64,000 nucleotides of DNA from positions 85,674 to 149,673 of the forward strand of contig CAVQQI010000001.1 in assembly GCA_963714875.1 (NCBI GenBank), given 5' to 3'. Under the pieces are notes generated by a model, which saw only the letters and a list, made by a program, of their open reading frames with translations, searched no databases and was not told where the DNA came from. Both the position numbers and the translations under genes were made by a program. The DNA is from JBAOHV01 sp963714875 (GTDB lineage Bacteria > Actinomycetota > Acidimicrobiia > Acidimicrobiales > Microtrichaceae). Below, piece by piece: positions 53,865 through 61,956 of the stretch; the stretch's first letter is position 1, and each line of letters opens with the position of its first letter.

Positions 53865-55229
53865 ATGATCAGCCTGTACGACACCGCCGCCGGCCGGGTA
53901 CTGCCGCTGGAGCTGCGCGAGCCCGGCAAGGTGTCGATGTACGTGTGCGGGCCCACGGTGTACGGCCCCCCTCACCTGGGTCACGGGCGCTTCTCGCTGG
54001 CGTTCGACGTGTTGCGCCGCTACCTGATCTGGTCGGGGCTGGACGTGACCTACGTGTCGAACATCACCGACATCGAGGACAAGATCATCCAACGCGCCGA
54101 CGGACGAGGGCCGTCCGTGGCAGGAGATCACCGCTGAGTACGAGGCGGTCTGGTACGACGCGATGGACGCCATCGGTGTGATGCGCCCCGACCACGACCC
54201 GCACGCCACGGCCTATGTGGATCAGATGGTCGAGATGATCGTGGACCTGATCGGCCGGGGCAGCGCCTACGTCACCGACGACGGCGTGTACCTGTCGGTC
54301 GACGCCGTCGAGGGCTACGGGCTGCTCGCACATCAGTCGCTCGACGAGATGCTCGCCGGCGGGGGCGACCGGGCCATCGTCGGCGGCGAGCAGAAGCGTC
54401 ATCCGGCGGACTTCGCGTTGTGGAAGCTGGCCAAGCCCGGCGAGCCGGCCTGGCCCTCGCCGTGGGGCGACGGGCGCCCCGGGTGGCACACCGAATGCGT
54501 GGTCATGAGCCTGGACCTGCTCGGCGACGACTTCGACCTGCACGGCGGCGGCATGGACCTGGCCTTCCCACACCACGAGAACGAGCGCGCCCAGGCCGTC
54601 GCTCTGGGTCGGCCGTTCGCCAGACGGTGGGCCCACAACGGCTTCGTCGAGGTGTCGGGCGAGAAGATGTCGAAGTCGCTCGGCAACTTCACGACGCTCA
54701 CCGACCTGGTCGCCGAGCACGATCCTCGGGCCTACCGGCTGCTGGTGCTCCAGTCCCACTACCGTTCGCCGCTCGAGGTGACCTCCGCGACGATCTCCGC
54801 CGCGGAGGCATCGCTGCGACCGCCTGGACGCCCTCGCTCGTCGAGCGCGGGACCTGCCGGCTGCGGAGCCCGACGCCGGGGCGCTCGCTGCCTTCGTGGA
54901 GCGGATGGACGACAACCTGGACACCCCGGCGGTGTGCGCGCAGCTCTTCGGTCTGGTGACCGAGGTGAACCGGATGATCGATGCCGGCGATGTGCAGGGC
55001 GCTGCGCCGCTCGCTGCTGCGTGGGCCGAGATCCTCGGAGCGCTCGGGCTGGTCGTGCACGACGAGGTGGGTCAGGTGCCCGACGAGATCCTCGAGCTCG
55101 CCCGGCGGCGCGACTCGGCCAGGGCGTCCAAGGACTTCGCCACTGCTGACTCGCTGCGTGATGCAGATCGTCGCAGCCGGCTACGTCGCCGAGGACAGCG
55201 CCGACGGCACCGTCGTCCGACCGGCCTGA
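53865..55229 (+). pseudogene. cysS: Cysteinyl-tRNA synthetase, broken by three single-base insertions
   Basis: After correction a complete CysRS of about 453 residues. GKVSMYVCGPTVYGPPHLGHGRFSL holds the zinc Cys and the HIGH-like HLGH, GWHTECVVMS the second Cys, FPHHENERAQA the His/Glu ligands, and SGEKMSKSLGN is KMSKS. Three +1 insertions split the frame: near 54101-54104 (GACGGACGAG where GACGACGAG is expected), at 54820-54821 (CGACCGC for CGACGC), and at 55163 (GATGCAGATC for GATCAGATC). Each removal restores the family sequence, ending IVAAGYVAEDSADGTVVRPA. As read, translation would stop at 54137. An essential enzyme, so sequence error is likely unless a second copy exists. Confidence 0.9.
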
Positions 55230-55261
55230 CTGCCTCCAGGATTCTGGCCGTCTGCATCGAT

Positions 55262-55288
55262 CCGACCGAGCCGACCGAGCCGACCGAG
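55262..55288. repeat. Three tandem 9-bp units after cysS
   Basis: CCGACCGAG is repeated three times exactly, in the gap between cysS and the convergent HTH-membrane gene. No function is evident. Confidence 0.8.
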
Positions 55289-55343
55289 GCCGACCGCGCC
55301 AGATCGACCGGTCCGATCGGTGTCCGGGGGGCGTGTGGGGGCG

Positions 55344-56267
55344 TCAGTCCGGCGGGAGCTGATCCGGCGCAGGCGCGGGCGTCGTCGGCTCGATGCTGAC
55401 CATCGACCACTCCGTGGCAGGTGCGACAGCGAACACCGCCGGGGCGAGCTCGACCTCGACCCGGTTCGGCTCGGTGCTGAACGGTGAGGTGATCGCTCCG
55501 TGGCCGGGGTCGACCACCTCTGCATCGATCGGGGCGTCGACGTCGACCGGTCCGGGCGCGAACTGCACGCCCGATCGTGGGCCGGGCATCGAGTCGGACA
55601 CCTCAGGGGCGAAGGGCGCGGTGGCGACCGGACCTTCGGCCGCTGCTGCGTCGGAGGGCGCTGCACCGAACCACGAGGCGCCCACCAGCACGCCGGCGCC
55701 GACGGCCATCAGCGTGCCGACGATCATGGCCCGAGCGGTCCATCGAGCTCCGGCGGGTGTGAGGTCCAGCAGATCCATCAGCTGGACCTCGAGCAGCATG
55801 TCGTCCAGGTCGAGCACCGTGGCGAGGGCACTGACGTCCTGGGAGCGCAGCTCGACCGGATCGTCGGGGCCGACGCCACGCTGGCGGCGCACGGCTGCGA
55901 TGTAGCGGGAGAGCACGACGCGGTTGTCGACCGCTGCCCGTGTCGCCGTCCGATCGGAACCCGGCGTGGTCCCGGCGATCGGCGAGACCTCGATGCGATC
56001 GTCGCCGACGATCAGGACCCCGGGCTCCTCCGGGGAGATCAACGGTTCTCGATCGGGCCAGATGTGGTTGAGGTCCGCGCTGTAGAGCTGGACCGCCCGT
56101 GCCAACTCGTCGGCATCGGGGACGGTCCTGCCCGATTCCCAGTCGCGCAGGCGGGAGCGTCGGATGCCCATCGCCCGAGCGGCGGTGCCCGGTCGTAGGT
56201 CGGACAGCTCCCGGGCGCGGCGCAGCTTGCGACCCGTCGCCCCCGGCATCTCGGTCGTCTCGGTCAT
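55344..56267 (-). CDS. HTH (XRE-like) protein with one membrane helix, RodZ-like layout
   Basis: 307 residues from ATG 56267. Residues 10-65 form a Cro/CI-type helix-turn-helix (GRKLRRARELSDLRPGTAARAMGIRRSRLRDWESGRTVPDADEL). After a linker, one membrane helix (AMIVGTLMAVGAGVLVGASWFG) leads to a 110-residue Pro/Ala/Asp-rich outer tail. This cytoplasmic-HTH plus single-helix layout resembles RodZ or HTH-type morphogenesis regulators, but no direct evidence of that role is seen. The start codon lacks a clear ribosome site. Its 5' end is about 390 bases from the divergent acyl-CoA dehydrogenase gene. Confidence 0.78.
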   Translation of the reverse strand: MTETTEMPGATGRKLRRARELSDLRPGTAARAMGIRRSRLRDWESGRTVPDADELARAVQLYSADLNHIWPDREPLISPEEPGVLIVGDDRIEVSPIAGTTPGSDRTATRAAVDNRVVLSRYIAAVRRQRGVGPDDPVELRSQDVSALATVLDLDDMLLEVQLMDLLDLTPAGARWTARAMIVGTLMAVGAGVLVGASWFGAAPSDAAAAEGPVATAPFAPEVSDSMPGPRSGVQFAPGPVDVDAPIDAEVVDPGHGAITSPFSTEPNRVEVELAPAVFAVAPATEWSMVSIEPTTPAPAPDQLPPD

Positions 56268-56661
56268 CGCTGTGTCGTCAGCGGAGCCTGGCCGGGTCTG
56301 CCGGGTCGGTCGCTGAGCGGGCGGCTGGGGTGGGGTGCATGACGAATCCTCCACAGGGTCCATCGGCACGAACCCGGCGGAACTGAGCTGGTTCGGTCCG
56401 CCGGCGCCCGGTCGTCGTGCGGCGGAGGATCTCGGCGGTCGGTGCTGGGTGAATCCACCGATGGCAGTCGTGTGCACCCGGTGCGACAGTCCGACCCGGC
56501 GGGCGCCGCGACCGGTGGCGCGTTGCGGTTACCCGTGGGTAACCTACTCATCGGTAACCTGCCCGCGAGCAGTGCAGCGGGTGCGTCATCCAGTGCCCGT
56601 GCTCCGCACGAGCCGAGAGCGATCCAGCGACGGTGCGCCGTCAGAACCGTAAGGACCGGAC
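56268..56661. other. Divergent promoter region with acyl-CoA dehydrogenase operator
   Basis: 394 bases with no gene I can support. It holds the GTTACCC/GGGTAAC palindrome and a further half-site (see next entry). Upstream of the HTH gene it shows nothing clear. Confidence 0.55.
56528..56559. promoter_or_regulatory. Candidate TetR-type operator with three GGTAAC half-sites
   Basis: GTTACCC-GT-GGGTAAC (56528-56543) is a perfect inverted repeat, and a third half-site GGTAACC follows at 56553-56559, a direct repeat of the one at 56538-56544 at 15-base spacing. It lies about 100 bases upstream of the acyl-CoA dehydrogenase start. Inverted GTTAC/GTAAC-like sites are common for fatty-acid regulators of the TetR family. 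Regulator unknown. Confidence 0.6.
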
Positions 56662-57894
56662 ATGTCCGACTTCTCCGTCAGCCTCAACGAGGACCAGCTG
56701 CAGATCCAGAAGTGGATCCACGACTTCGCCGAGAACACCGTTCGCCCGGCCGCAGAGGAATGGGACGAGCGTGAGGAGTTCCCGTGGCCGATCGTGCAGG
56801 AGGCCGCCAACATCGGCCTGTACTCCTTCGACTTCATCGCCCAGGCGATGCTCGGCGACCCGACCGGGCTGACCATGCCGGTGGCGCTCGAGGAGCTGTT
56901 CTGGGGCGACGCCGGCATCGGTCTGGCGATCTTCGGTTCGTCGCTCGCCGCGGCGGGGATCGCCGGCAACGGCACGGGCGAGCAGGTCATGGAGTGGGTG
57001 CCCCAGTGCTACGGCACCCCCGACAAGATCCAGCTGGGCGCGTTCTGCGTGTCCGAGCCCGATGCCGGGTCCGACGTGTCGTCGTTGCGCACCCGTGCGG
57101 TCTACGACGAGGCCAACGACGAGTGGGTGCTGAACGGCACCAAGGCCTGGATCACCAACGGTGGCATCGCGGACATCCACGTGGTGGTCGCCACGGTCGA
57201 TCCCGAGCTGCGGGGCCGCGGTCAGGCGAGCTTCGTCGTCCCGCCCGGTACGCCGGGGCTGTCGATGGGCCAGAAGTACAAGAAGCACGGCATCAAGGCC
57301 AGCCACACCTCCGAGGTGGTGCTCGACGACGTGCGCGTCCCCGGTCGCTGCCTGCTCGGCGGCAAGGAGAAGCTGGACGAGAAGCTGGCCAGGGCACACG
57401 AAGCGCTGAAGAACCCGCAGGTGTCCTCGGGCAAGCAGCCCGCCATGGCCACCTTCGAAGCGACCCGGCCCGCCGTCGGCGCCCAGGCGGTCGGCATCGC
57501 CCGTGCCGCCTACGAGTACGCACTGCAGTACGCCCAGGAGCGTGAGGCGTTCGGCAAGCCGATCATCATGAACCAGTCGATCGCGTTCATGCTGGCCGAC
57601 ATGGCCACCCAGATCGAGGCGTCCCGCCTGATGATCTGGCGTGCGTCGTGGCTGGCCAACAACGGCGGCGGCTACACGATGGGCGAGGGCTCGATGTCCA
57701 AGCTGATGGCCGGCCGCACCGCGGTGTGGGTGACCGAGCGTGCGATCCAGATCCTCGGCGGCTACGGCTACACCCGTGAGTACCCGGTCGAGCGTTGGCA
57801 CCGCGATGCCAAGATCTACGACATCTTCGAGGGCACCGAGCAGATCCAGCAGCTGGTGATCGCCCGGGCCATCTCCGGCCTGCGCATCGAGTAG
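56662..57894 (+). CDS. Acyl-CoA dehydrogenase (FadE), canonical
   Basis: 410 residues with all usual elements: GAFCVSEPDAGSDVSSLRTRA for substrate/FAD binding, KAWITNGGIADIHVV, EREAFGKPI with the Arg contact, and the catalytic Glu in YDIFEGTEQIQQLVIARAI. It starts the beta-oxidation step by making 2-enoyl-CoA and passes electrons to ETF. AAGGA lies before the ATG. A palindromic operator stands about 100 bases upstream, and a 26-base palindrome plus a terminator follow the stop. Contrast with the gene at 22930-24045, which lacks the Glu. Confidence 0.95.
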   Translation: MSDFSVSLNEDQLQIQKWIHDFAENTVRPAAEEWDEREEFPWPIVQEAANIGLYSFDFIAQAMLGDPTGLTMPVALEELFWGDAGIGLAIFGSSLAAAGIAGNGTGEQVMEWVPQCYGTPDKIQLGAFCVSEPDAGSDVSSLRTRAVYDEANDEWVLNGTKAWITNGGIADIHVVVATVDPELRGRGQASFVVPPGTPGLSMGQKYKKHGIKASHTSEVVLDDVRVPGRCLLGGKEKLDEKLARAHEALKNPQVSSGKQPAMATFEATRPAVGAQAVGIARAAYEYALQYAQEREAFGKPIIMNQSIAFMLADMATQIEASRLMIWRASWLANNGGGYTMGEGSMSKLMAGRTAVWVTERAIQILGGYGYTREYPVERWHRDAKIYDIFEGTEQIQQLVIARAISGLRIE

Positions 57895-57896
57895 CT

Positions 57897-57922
57897 CAGA
57901 ACCCTGCAATTGCAGGGATCTG
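57897..57922. repeat. 26-base near-perfect palindrome just after the acyl-CoA dehydrogenase stop
   Basis: The core CCCTGCAATTGCAGGG (57902-57917) is perfectly symmetric, and the flanks CAGAA / ATCTG extend it to 26 bases with a single mismatched pair. It starts 2 bases after the stop codon. It may be a terminator-like hairpin, an operator or a site for a DNA-binding protein. Confidence 0.6.
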
Positions 57923-57927
57923 ACCAC

Positions 57928-59337
57928 TCAAGATCGACGCACTTCGAGACGGCCGGCGGGTTCCTCCCGCCGGCCGTTTCGTGTCCTGAACAGGCCGCCG
58001 GTGCCAGTTCGGTGTTCGTCGGATCCAGCGAACGCTGGTACCTCGCCCTCGTGGCCGCCATCACGGCGTGATCGTCCTGCATCAGACCGTCCGGCGGGTG
58101 TCCTGGGCAACCGGCGGTGCTCGGCCCGGCAGGGCACCGGGTGGTGAGACGGCACGCGCAGCACGCGGCCCCGTTGCACCTCGTTCGCTAGGGGGTCGCG
58201 TCTGTCGTCGGGGTTCGTTGCGGTCGATTCGACGACGTCGTAGGTGCGGCCGAGGTTGGACACGATGGCGGTGATGAGGGCTGCGACCGGAAGGGCCATG
58301 AACGCACCCATGGGCCCCGCGATGGCGCCGCCGGCGATGGCAGCGCCGAACGCGACACCGCCGTTGAGTTCCATGGTCTGCGCGCTGAGCCGTGGGCTGA
58401 GCCAGTAGTTCTCGACCTGCTGGTAGACGAGCGTCCACGCCAGCAGGATGCCGGCCGACGCGAGTCCTTGATCGCCGAGGGTGACGAGGATGGGTACCGC
58501 TGCGCCGATGTAGGTGCCGACCGCAGGGATGAACTCGGCGACGAAACCTTCGAACAGCGACAGGGGTATCGCGTAGGACACGGGCACCCCCACGAGGACC
58601 ATGACCACGAAGAAGAGACCGCCGTTGATGCCCATGAGCAGGAGCCGCGAGTAGAAGTAGCCGCCCGTCTGGGTGATGGCGGTGTCGGTGACCCACGAGT
58701 AGACCCGTTGTCGGCGTGGCGGCACCTTCGACAACAACGCACGTCGGATGCGTTCGTTGTCCGCGGTCAGGTAGAAGGTGAACAGTCCGACGGTGGCGAG
58801 GTCGAAGACCATGCCGAGCCCCGAGGAGGCGACGCCGAGGATCTCGTCGGTCCAGTCGCTGAGCGCTGCGCCCGTCTTGGTCGCGGCCGTCTGGGCGGAG
58901 CTCTGATCCACTGCGGTGACACCCAGGTTCGACTCGGTCCAGTCGTTCAGGCTGGTGATCCAGTCGTCGCCCTTGTCGCTCACGGTGCCGGCGAAGTCGG
59001 CGATGCCGGGGATGAGCAGCAGGACCATGGCCAGGACGAAGGCGACGACACCGGCGTAGATGACACCGACGGACGCACCGGGACGCCACCCCCGCTTCTG
59101 TTGGAGGTGCTGCACCGCGGGCACCATCGCGAGTGAGAAGAACAGCGAGATGACGAGCAGGAAGATCAGGTGTCGTGCCCGGAGCGCGACGATCACCCCG
59201 ATGGTGGTCAGCACGCCGACGGTCACGGCTTTCCAGAGCGATTCCCAGACGAACCGGTCGACCCAGTCGGGACGTCCACCCCGCAGCGTCCGCTCAGCTT
59301 CGTGCGCCTCCGCTGCTTCGGCGACGTCGGAGGGCAT
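57928..59337 (-). CDS. AI-2E-family (PerM/YhhT) membrane transporter, probable lost stop
   Basis: 469 residues as read. The membrane core has about eight helices (KAVTVGVLTTIGVIVALRARH, LIFLLVISLFFSLAMVPAVQ, ...), with the conserved PLSLFEGFVAEFIPAVGTYIGAAVPI and LVYQQVENYWLSPRL. The function of the family ranges from AI-2 export to Na+/H+ exchange, so the substrate is open. The last 90 residues, after VESTATNPDDRRDP, are basic and not family-like. They arise if a C5 run at 58191-58195 has one base too many; with four Cs the frame would stop at TAG 58188, right after RRDP. The tail also runs through the terminator hairpin at 57949. Confidence 0.82.
   Translation of the reverse strand: MPSDVAEAAEAHEAERTLRGGRPDWVDRFVWESLWKAVTVGVLTTIGVIVALRARHLIFLLVISLFFSLAMVPAVQHLQQKRGWRPGASVGVIYAGVVAFVLAMVLLLIPGIADFAGTVSDKGDDWITSLNDWTESNLGVTAVDQSSAQTAATKTGAALSDWTDEILGVASSGLGMVFDLATVGLFTFYLTADNERIRRALLSKVPPRRQRVYSWVTDTAITQTGGYFYSRLLLMGINGGLFFVVMVLVGVPVSYAIPLSLFEGFVAEFIPAVGTYIGAAVPILVTLGDQGLASAGILLAWTLVYQQVENYWLSPRLSAQTMELNGGVAFGAAIAGGAIAGPMGAFMALPVAALITAIVSNLGRTYDVVESTATNPDDRRDPLANEVQRGRVLRVPSHHPVPCRAEHRRLPRTPAGRSDAGRSRRDGGHEGEVPAFAGSDEHRTGTGGLFRTRNGRREEPAGRLEVRRS
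57949..57977. terminator. Intrinsic terminator-like hairpin
   Basis: ACGGCCGGCGGG, a TTCCT loop, then CCCGCCGGCCGT form a very stable 12-bp stem, followed by TTTCGTG on the plus strand. It would end the acyl-CoA dehydrogenase transcript. The minus-strand AI-2E reading frame runs straight through it, which suggests the true end of that gene lies before it. Confidence 0.65.
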
Positions 59338-59444
59338 GGCGTGTCAGGTGGTCGTGGTTGCCGTCCGTCGGCTCGTCGCTGGTCATGGCGCGCCCCTTGT
59401 GGTGTTCGACGGTGTCACAGCCTCGCCCCGTCGCCGTTGTTGGA

Positions 59445-60080
59445 TCATGAGTAGTCGTCCGCCTCGTCGCTGCTCCGGGAGTGGTCGCGCAGCAATGTGA
59501 GCGTCCCGAAGTACAGCAGCGGCATCGAGCCATACAGCGCCAGGCTGGCCACCGGTGAGGCATCGGCGAGTGCCATGGCGATCAGGTACACACCGATCGG
59601 CGTCAGGGTCACGAGCAGGCCGAAGTGCTTCGCCCGCGGGGACGCCGGTTCGTAGAGCAGGTGCGGCCGGGTGGAGAGGTAGCGGAACAGCACGGCCCGC
59701 ATGATGCTGACCGTGATCAGGACGGCCCCGTAGAGGTGCAGGGCGATCGGTGACCGGTCGTACTCGCCCACGACCGACGCGGCGAACGGGATCAGCGAGA
59801 CCGGAACGAGGAACAGCAGGTTGAGCCACACCACGTCCCTGTTGATCTCCCGCACACCCGCGAACACGTCGCGGTGCCACACCCAGAACATCCCGGTCAG
59901 CAGGAAGCTGATGATCCATGCGACCAGGGTCGGACCGACGTCACCGAGTGCGGAGCGAAGCGACGCGCCATCGAGGTCGGACGGCACGCGGATGTCCAGG
60001 ACGAGGATCGTGATGATGATCGCGAACACACCGTCGGTGAACGTCACCAGTCGGTCGGGATCCGCCCGTCGCCGGGTCAC
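59445..60080 (-). CDS. TMEM175/DUF1211-family membrane protein
   Basis: 211 residues from GTG 60080. RLVTFTDGVFAIIITILVLDIRVP holds the family's first-helix FxxDGxFAI motif, known from K+ channels of the TMEM175 family, followed by helices around LVAWIISFLLTGMFWVWHRD, VWLNLLFLVPVSLIPFAASVVG, LHLYGAVLITVSIMRAVLF and HFGLLVTLTPIGVYLIAMALA. A six-helix K+-selective pore after dimerisation is the likely role, by homology only. Start choice is tentative: an in-frame ATG lies upstream at 60191. Divergent from the TetR gene and its operator. Confidence 0.83.
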   Translation of the reverse strand: MTRRRADPDRLVTFTDGVFAIIITILVLDIRVPSDLDGASLRSALGDVGPTLVAWIISFLLTGMFWVWHRDVFAGVREINRDVVWLNLLFLVPVSLIPFAASVVGEYDRSPIALHLYGAVLITVSIMRAVLFRYLSTRPHLLYEPASPRAKHFGLLVTLTPIGVYLIAMALADASPVASLALYGSMPLLYFGTLTLLRDHSRSSDEADDYS

Positions 60081-60178
60081 GGCTCCGTCGTGCTGTCCAT
60101 GATCCGCTTGCCGGTCGGGTCGGTCGGGCACCGCTGTTCCTCCTGCCGAAGCACCCGCTTCGACGCCGACGCCGGCAC

Positions 60179-60201
60179 GGGTGAGACGCAATGTCTCACC
60201 C
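60179..60201. promoter_or_regulatory. TetR operator, site 1
   Basis: GGGTGAGAC, spacer GCAAT, GTCTCACCC: a perfect inverted repeat with 9-bp arms. It lies directly upstream of the TetR gene's TATGCT -10 box, so bound repressor would block RNA polymerase. A matching site lies before the GH43 gene at the right end of the window. Confidence 0.8.
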
Positions 60202-60207
60202 TATGCT
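60202..60207 (+). promoter_or_regulatory. -10 element of the TetR gene, probably leaderless
   Basis: TATGCT (TANNNT type) starts right after the operator and ends 7 bases before ATG 60215. That spacing would put the transcription start at or next to the ATG, giving a leaderless mRNA, which is common in actinobacteria. Confidence 0.55.
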
Positions 60208-60214
60208 GTCGGTG

Positions 60215-60781
60215 ATGGCGACGAGGCCCGCACGAGGAGCGAAGACCCGACAGGCGATCATCGATGCTGCGGTGTCGATCATGGGCGAGGAGGGCGCGGC
60301 CGCGGTGACGCCCCAACATGTGGCGGCCCGCGCTGGTGTCGGCCGGGCAACGGTGTACCGGCACTGGTCCGACAGCGCCGCACTCGTACAGGCTGCGCTC
60401 GAACAGGTCGACTTCCCGCCCGTCGTTGCGTCCGAAGCGCCGATCAAGGTGCGCGTCGCGTCCGAGCTGGAACGTCTGGCCAACGAGCTCAGTTCGGTCC
60501 AGACACGCCGGGTCCTGTCGATCCTGCTCGAGCGGTCCGAGCGGCTCCAGACAGCAGAAGCGATGCGGGAACGCCTCGTGGCTGCGTTCGTGGCAAACCT
60601 CGATGCAGCCATCCGCGAGGCGGTCGACGCCGGTGAGCTCACCGCCGCTCCCGACCCCGGCGAGATGTTCGACCAGCTCGTCGGTCCGCTGTGGTCCCGA
60701 CGGATGCTGCGCGGCGAACCCGTCGACGATGGCGTGATCGAGCGGATCGTGGACGACGTCTTCGAGCCCTGGCTGGCCTGA
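60215..60781 (+). CDS. TetR-family transcriptional regulator, probably autoregulated
   Basis: 188 residues from ATG 60215. TRQAIIDAAVSIMGEEGAAAVTPQHVAARAGVGRATVYRHWSDSAALVQAAL is the classic TetR N-terminal HTH, and the C-terminal ligand/dimer domain ends ERIVDDVFEPWLA. The in-frame ATG at 60191 lies inside the operator, so it is unlikely to be the start; 60203 is possible but overlaps the -10. Operator sites occur before this gene and before the GH43 operon. It probably represses both, and may affect the divergent TMEM175-like gene. The ligand is unknown. Confidence 0.88.
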   Translation: MATRPARGAKTRQAIIDAAVSIMGEEGAAAVTPQHVAARAGVGRATVYRHWSDSAALVQAALEQVDFPPVVASEAPIKVRVASELERLANELSSVQTRRVLSILLERSERLQTAEAMRERLVAAFVANLDAAIREAVDAGELTAAPDPGEMFDQLVGPLWSRRMLRGEPVDDGVIERIVDDVFEPWLA

Positions 60782-60867
60782 GCAGCGGAGAACGTGCGCC
60801 CCGAGGTGATCCACGCAGACCAGCACCACAGCGGGCCGGCGTTGCCCTGAACCTGCCCGCTCCCTTC

Positions 60868-60888
60868 GATGAGACATCGTGTCGCACC
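60868..60888. promoter_or_regulatory. Degenerate copy of the TetR operator
   Basis: GATGAGAC, spacer ATCGT, GTCGCACC matches the GGTGAGAC/GTCTCACC arms at 14 of 16 positions. It lies in the short gap between the convergent ends of the TetR and YihY-like genes, where a promoter is not expected. An auxiliary looping site or chance. Confidence 0.4.
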
Positions 60889-60892
60889 ATGT

Positions 60893-61922
60893 TCAGGTGA
60901 CGGTCCCATCGTCCTGTGCTTCGTCCAGCGCGACCGGGTCGAGAGCGAAGAACCGGCCGAGTGCCGGCCAGCGCTCTGGGAGCTTCCGCACACCAGGAAG
61001 GGCGAACAGGGCTCTCGAGAGGCTGCCGACTCGCTCGAACATCGACCGCGTCCACGATGAGGCTCGCCGCCATCATCCTTCCGACCACGAAGAAGTAGCC
61101 CAGCGCGGCGACGCTCACCCCGAAGCTGCCCACCACTCCCGACGAGCGACTGATCCGCTGGGGCAGCCAGAACTGCAGCACCCACTGGGCCGCAGCCATC
61201 ACCGCACCCAGCAGCAACGCGCCCGGAAGGAGCGCGCCGGGGTCCGAGTTGGTTCTCGGCAGCAACCACGTGATCCCGAACCACGCGACGGTGAACAGAG
61301 CGGTCGCAGCTACCAGCGCAGCGGCGGTGGTCACCAGGGCGCCGCCCGCTCGGATCTCGCTCAGCAGCAAGGACAGCCCGAGCACCACCACGAACATCGA
61401 GGTGATCGCTGTCACCAGTCGCAACGTGACCCGCACATCGAGTCCACGGACGCGCCACGCTCCCGCCGACGCAGCCAACAGCACCAAGGTCAGCGCCCGC
61501 CCGGCCCACGGCGTGAGCACGGCACCGATCAGCAGCATCCCCCAGCTCGACCGGTCCGCCGAGCGTGCTGCGGTGTCCAGTTGGTCCGCGACGATCCCCG
61601 TGACTCCCGCCGTGTCGATCATTCGTCGAATGCCATCCTCGCCGAACACCAGTCCAATTCCGCCCACGAGCAGCATCAGCGCCACCACCACGAACAGGAA
61701 CAGGCGGAGCGCGATGGCGCTACCCAGCATCGACCCGAACGTGTCGCGATCACGCTCGTACAGCGACACCGACAAGTCGAATGTGCCCGACCGTTCCCGT
61801 CGATCGGCGATCCACGATGAGCGGCGACGTGCCCGAGCGCTCGGTCCCGCAGGGTTCGCTCCGCACTCGGTGTTCGGACCGACCGGCTGCCGGACCGGAC
61901 CGGTGGAGTCACTCGACGACAT
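60893..61922 (-). pseudogene. YihY/BrkB-family membrane protein with one frameshift
   Basis: From ATG 61922, SLYERDRDTFGSMLGSAIALRLFLFVVVALMLLVGGIGL begins the YihY/YhjD (BrkB) core of about six helices (MLLIGAVLTPWAGRALTLVLL, LVTAITSMFVVVLGLSLLL, AWFGITWLLPR, LLGAVMAAAQWVLQFWLP, GVSVAALGYFFVVGRMMA). Near 61040, GCGGTCGATGTTCGAG has one extra G. With it removed the protein continues VMFERVGSLSRALFALPGVRK and ends FFALDPVALDEAQDDGTVT at 60893, a sensible hydrophilic tail; as read it runs into a basic nonsense tail. Role unknown (envelope-linked). Third gene of the GH43 operon, 34 bases after the SDR. Confidence 0.8.
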
Positions 61923-61956
61923 CAGCTCAGGTTCCCACCAGTTGCCCGATGGAGTG

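Noticed and set aside
53865..55229. Programmed ribosomal frameshifting in cysS
   Set aside because: There are three sites with no slippery heptamer and no stimulatory structure evident, and CysRS is not known to use it.
55262..55288. Coding repeat
   Set aside because: The three CCGACCGAG units lie after the corrected cysS stop and before the convergent gene's end, so they are not part of a gene.
60191..60214. Upstream ATG starts of the TetR gene
   Set aside because: They fall inside the operator or the -10 box; ATG 60215 fits a leaderless promoter.
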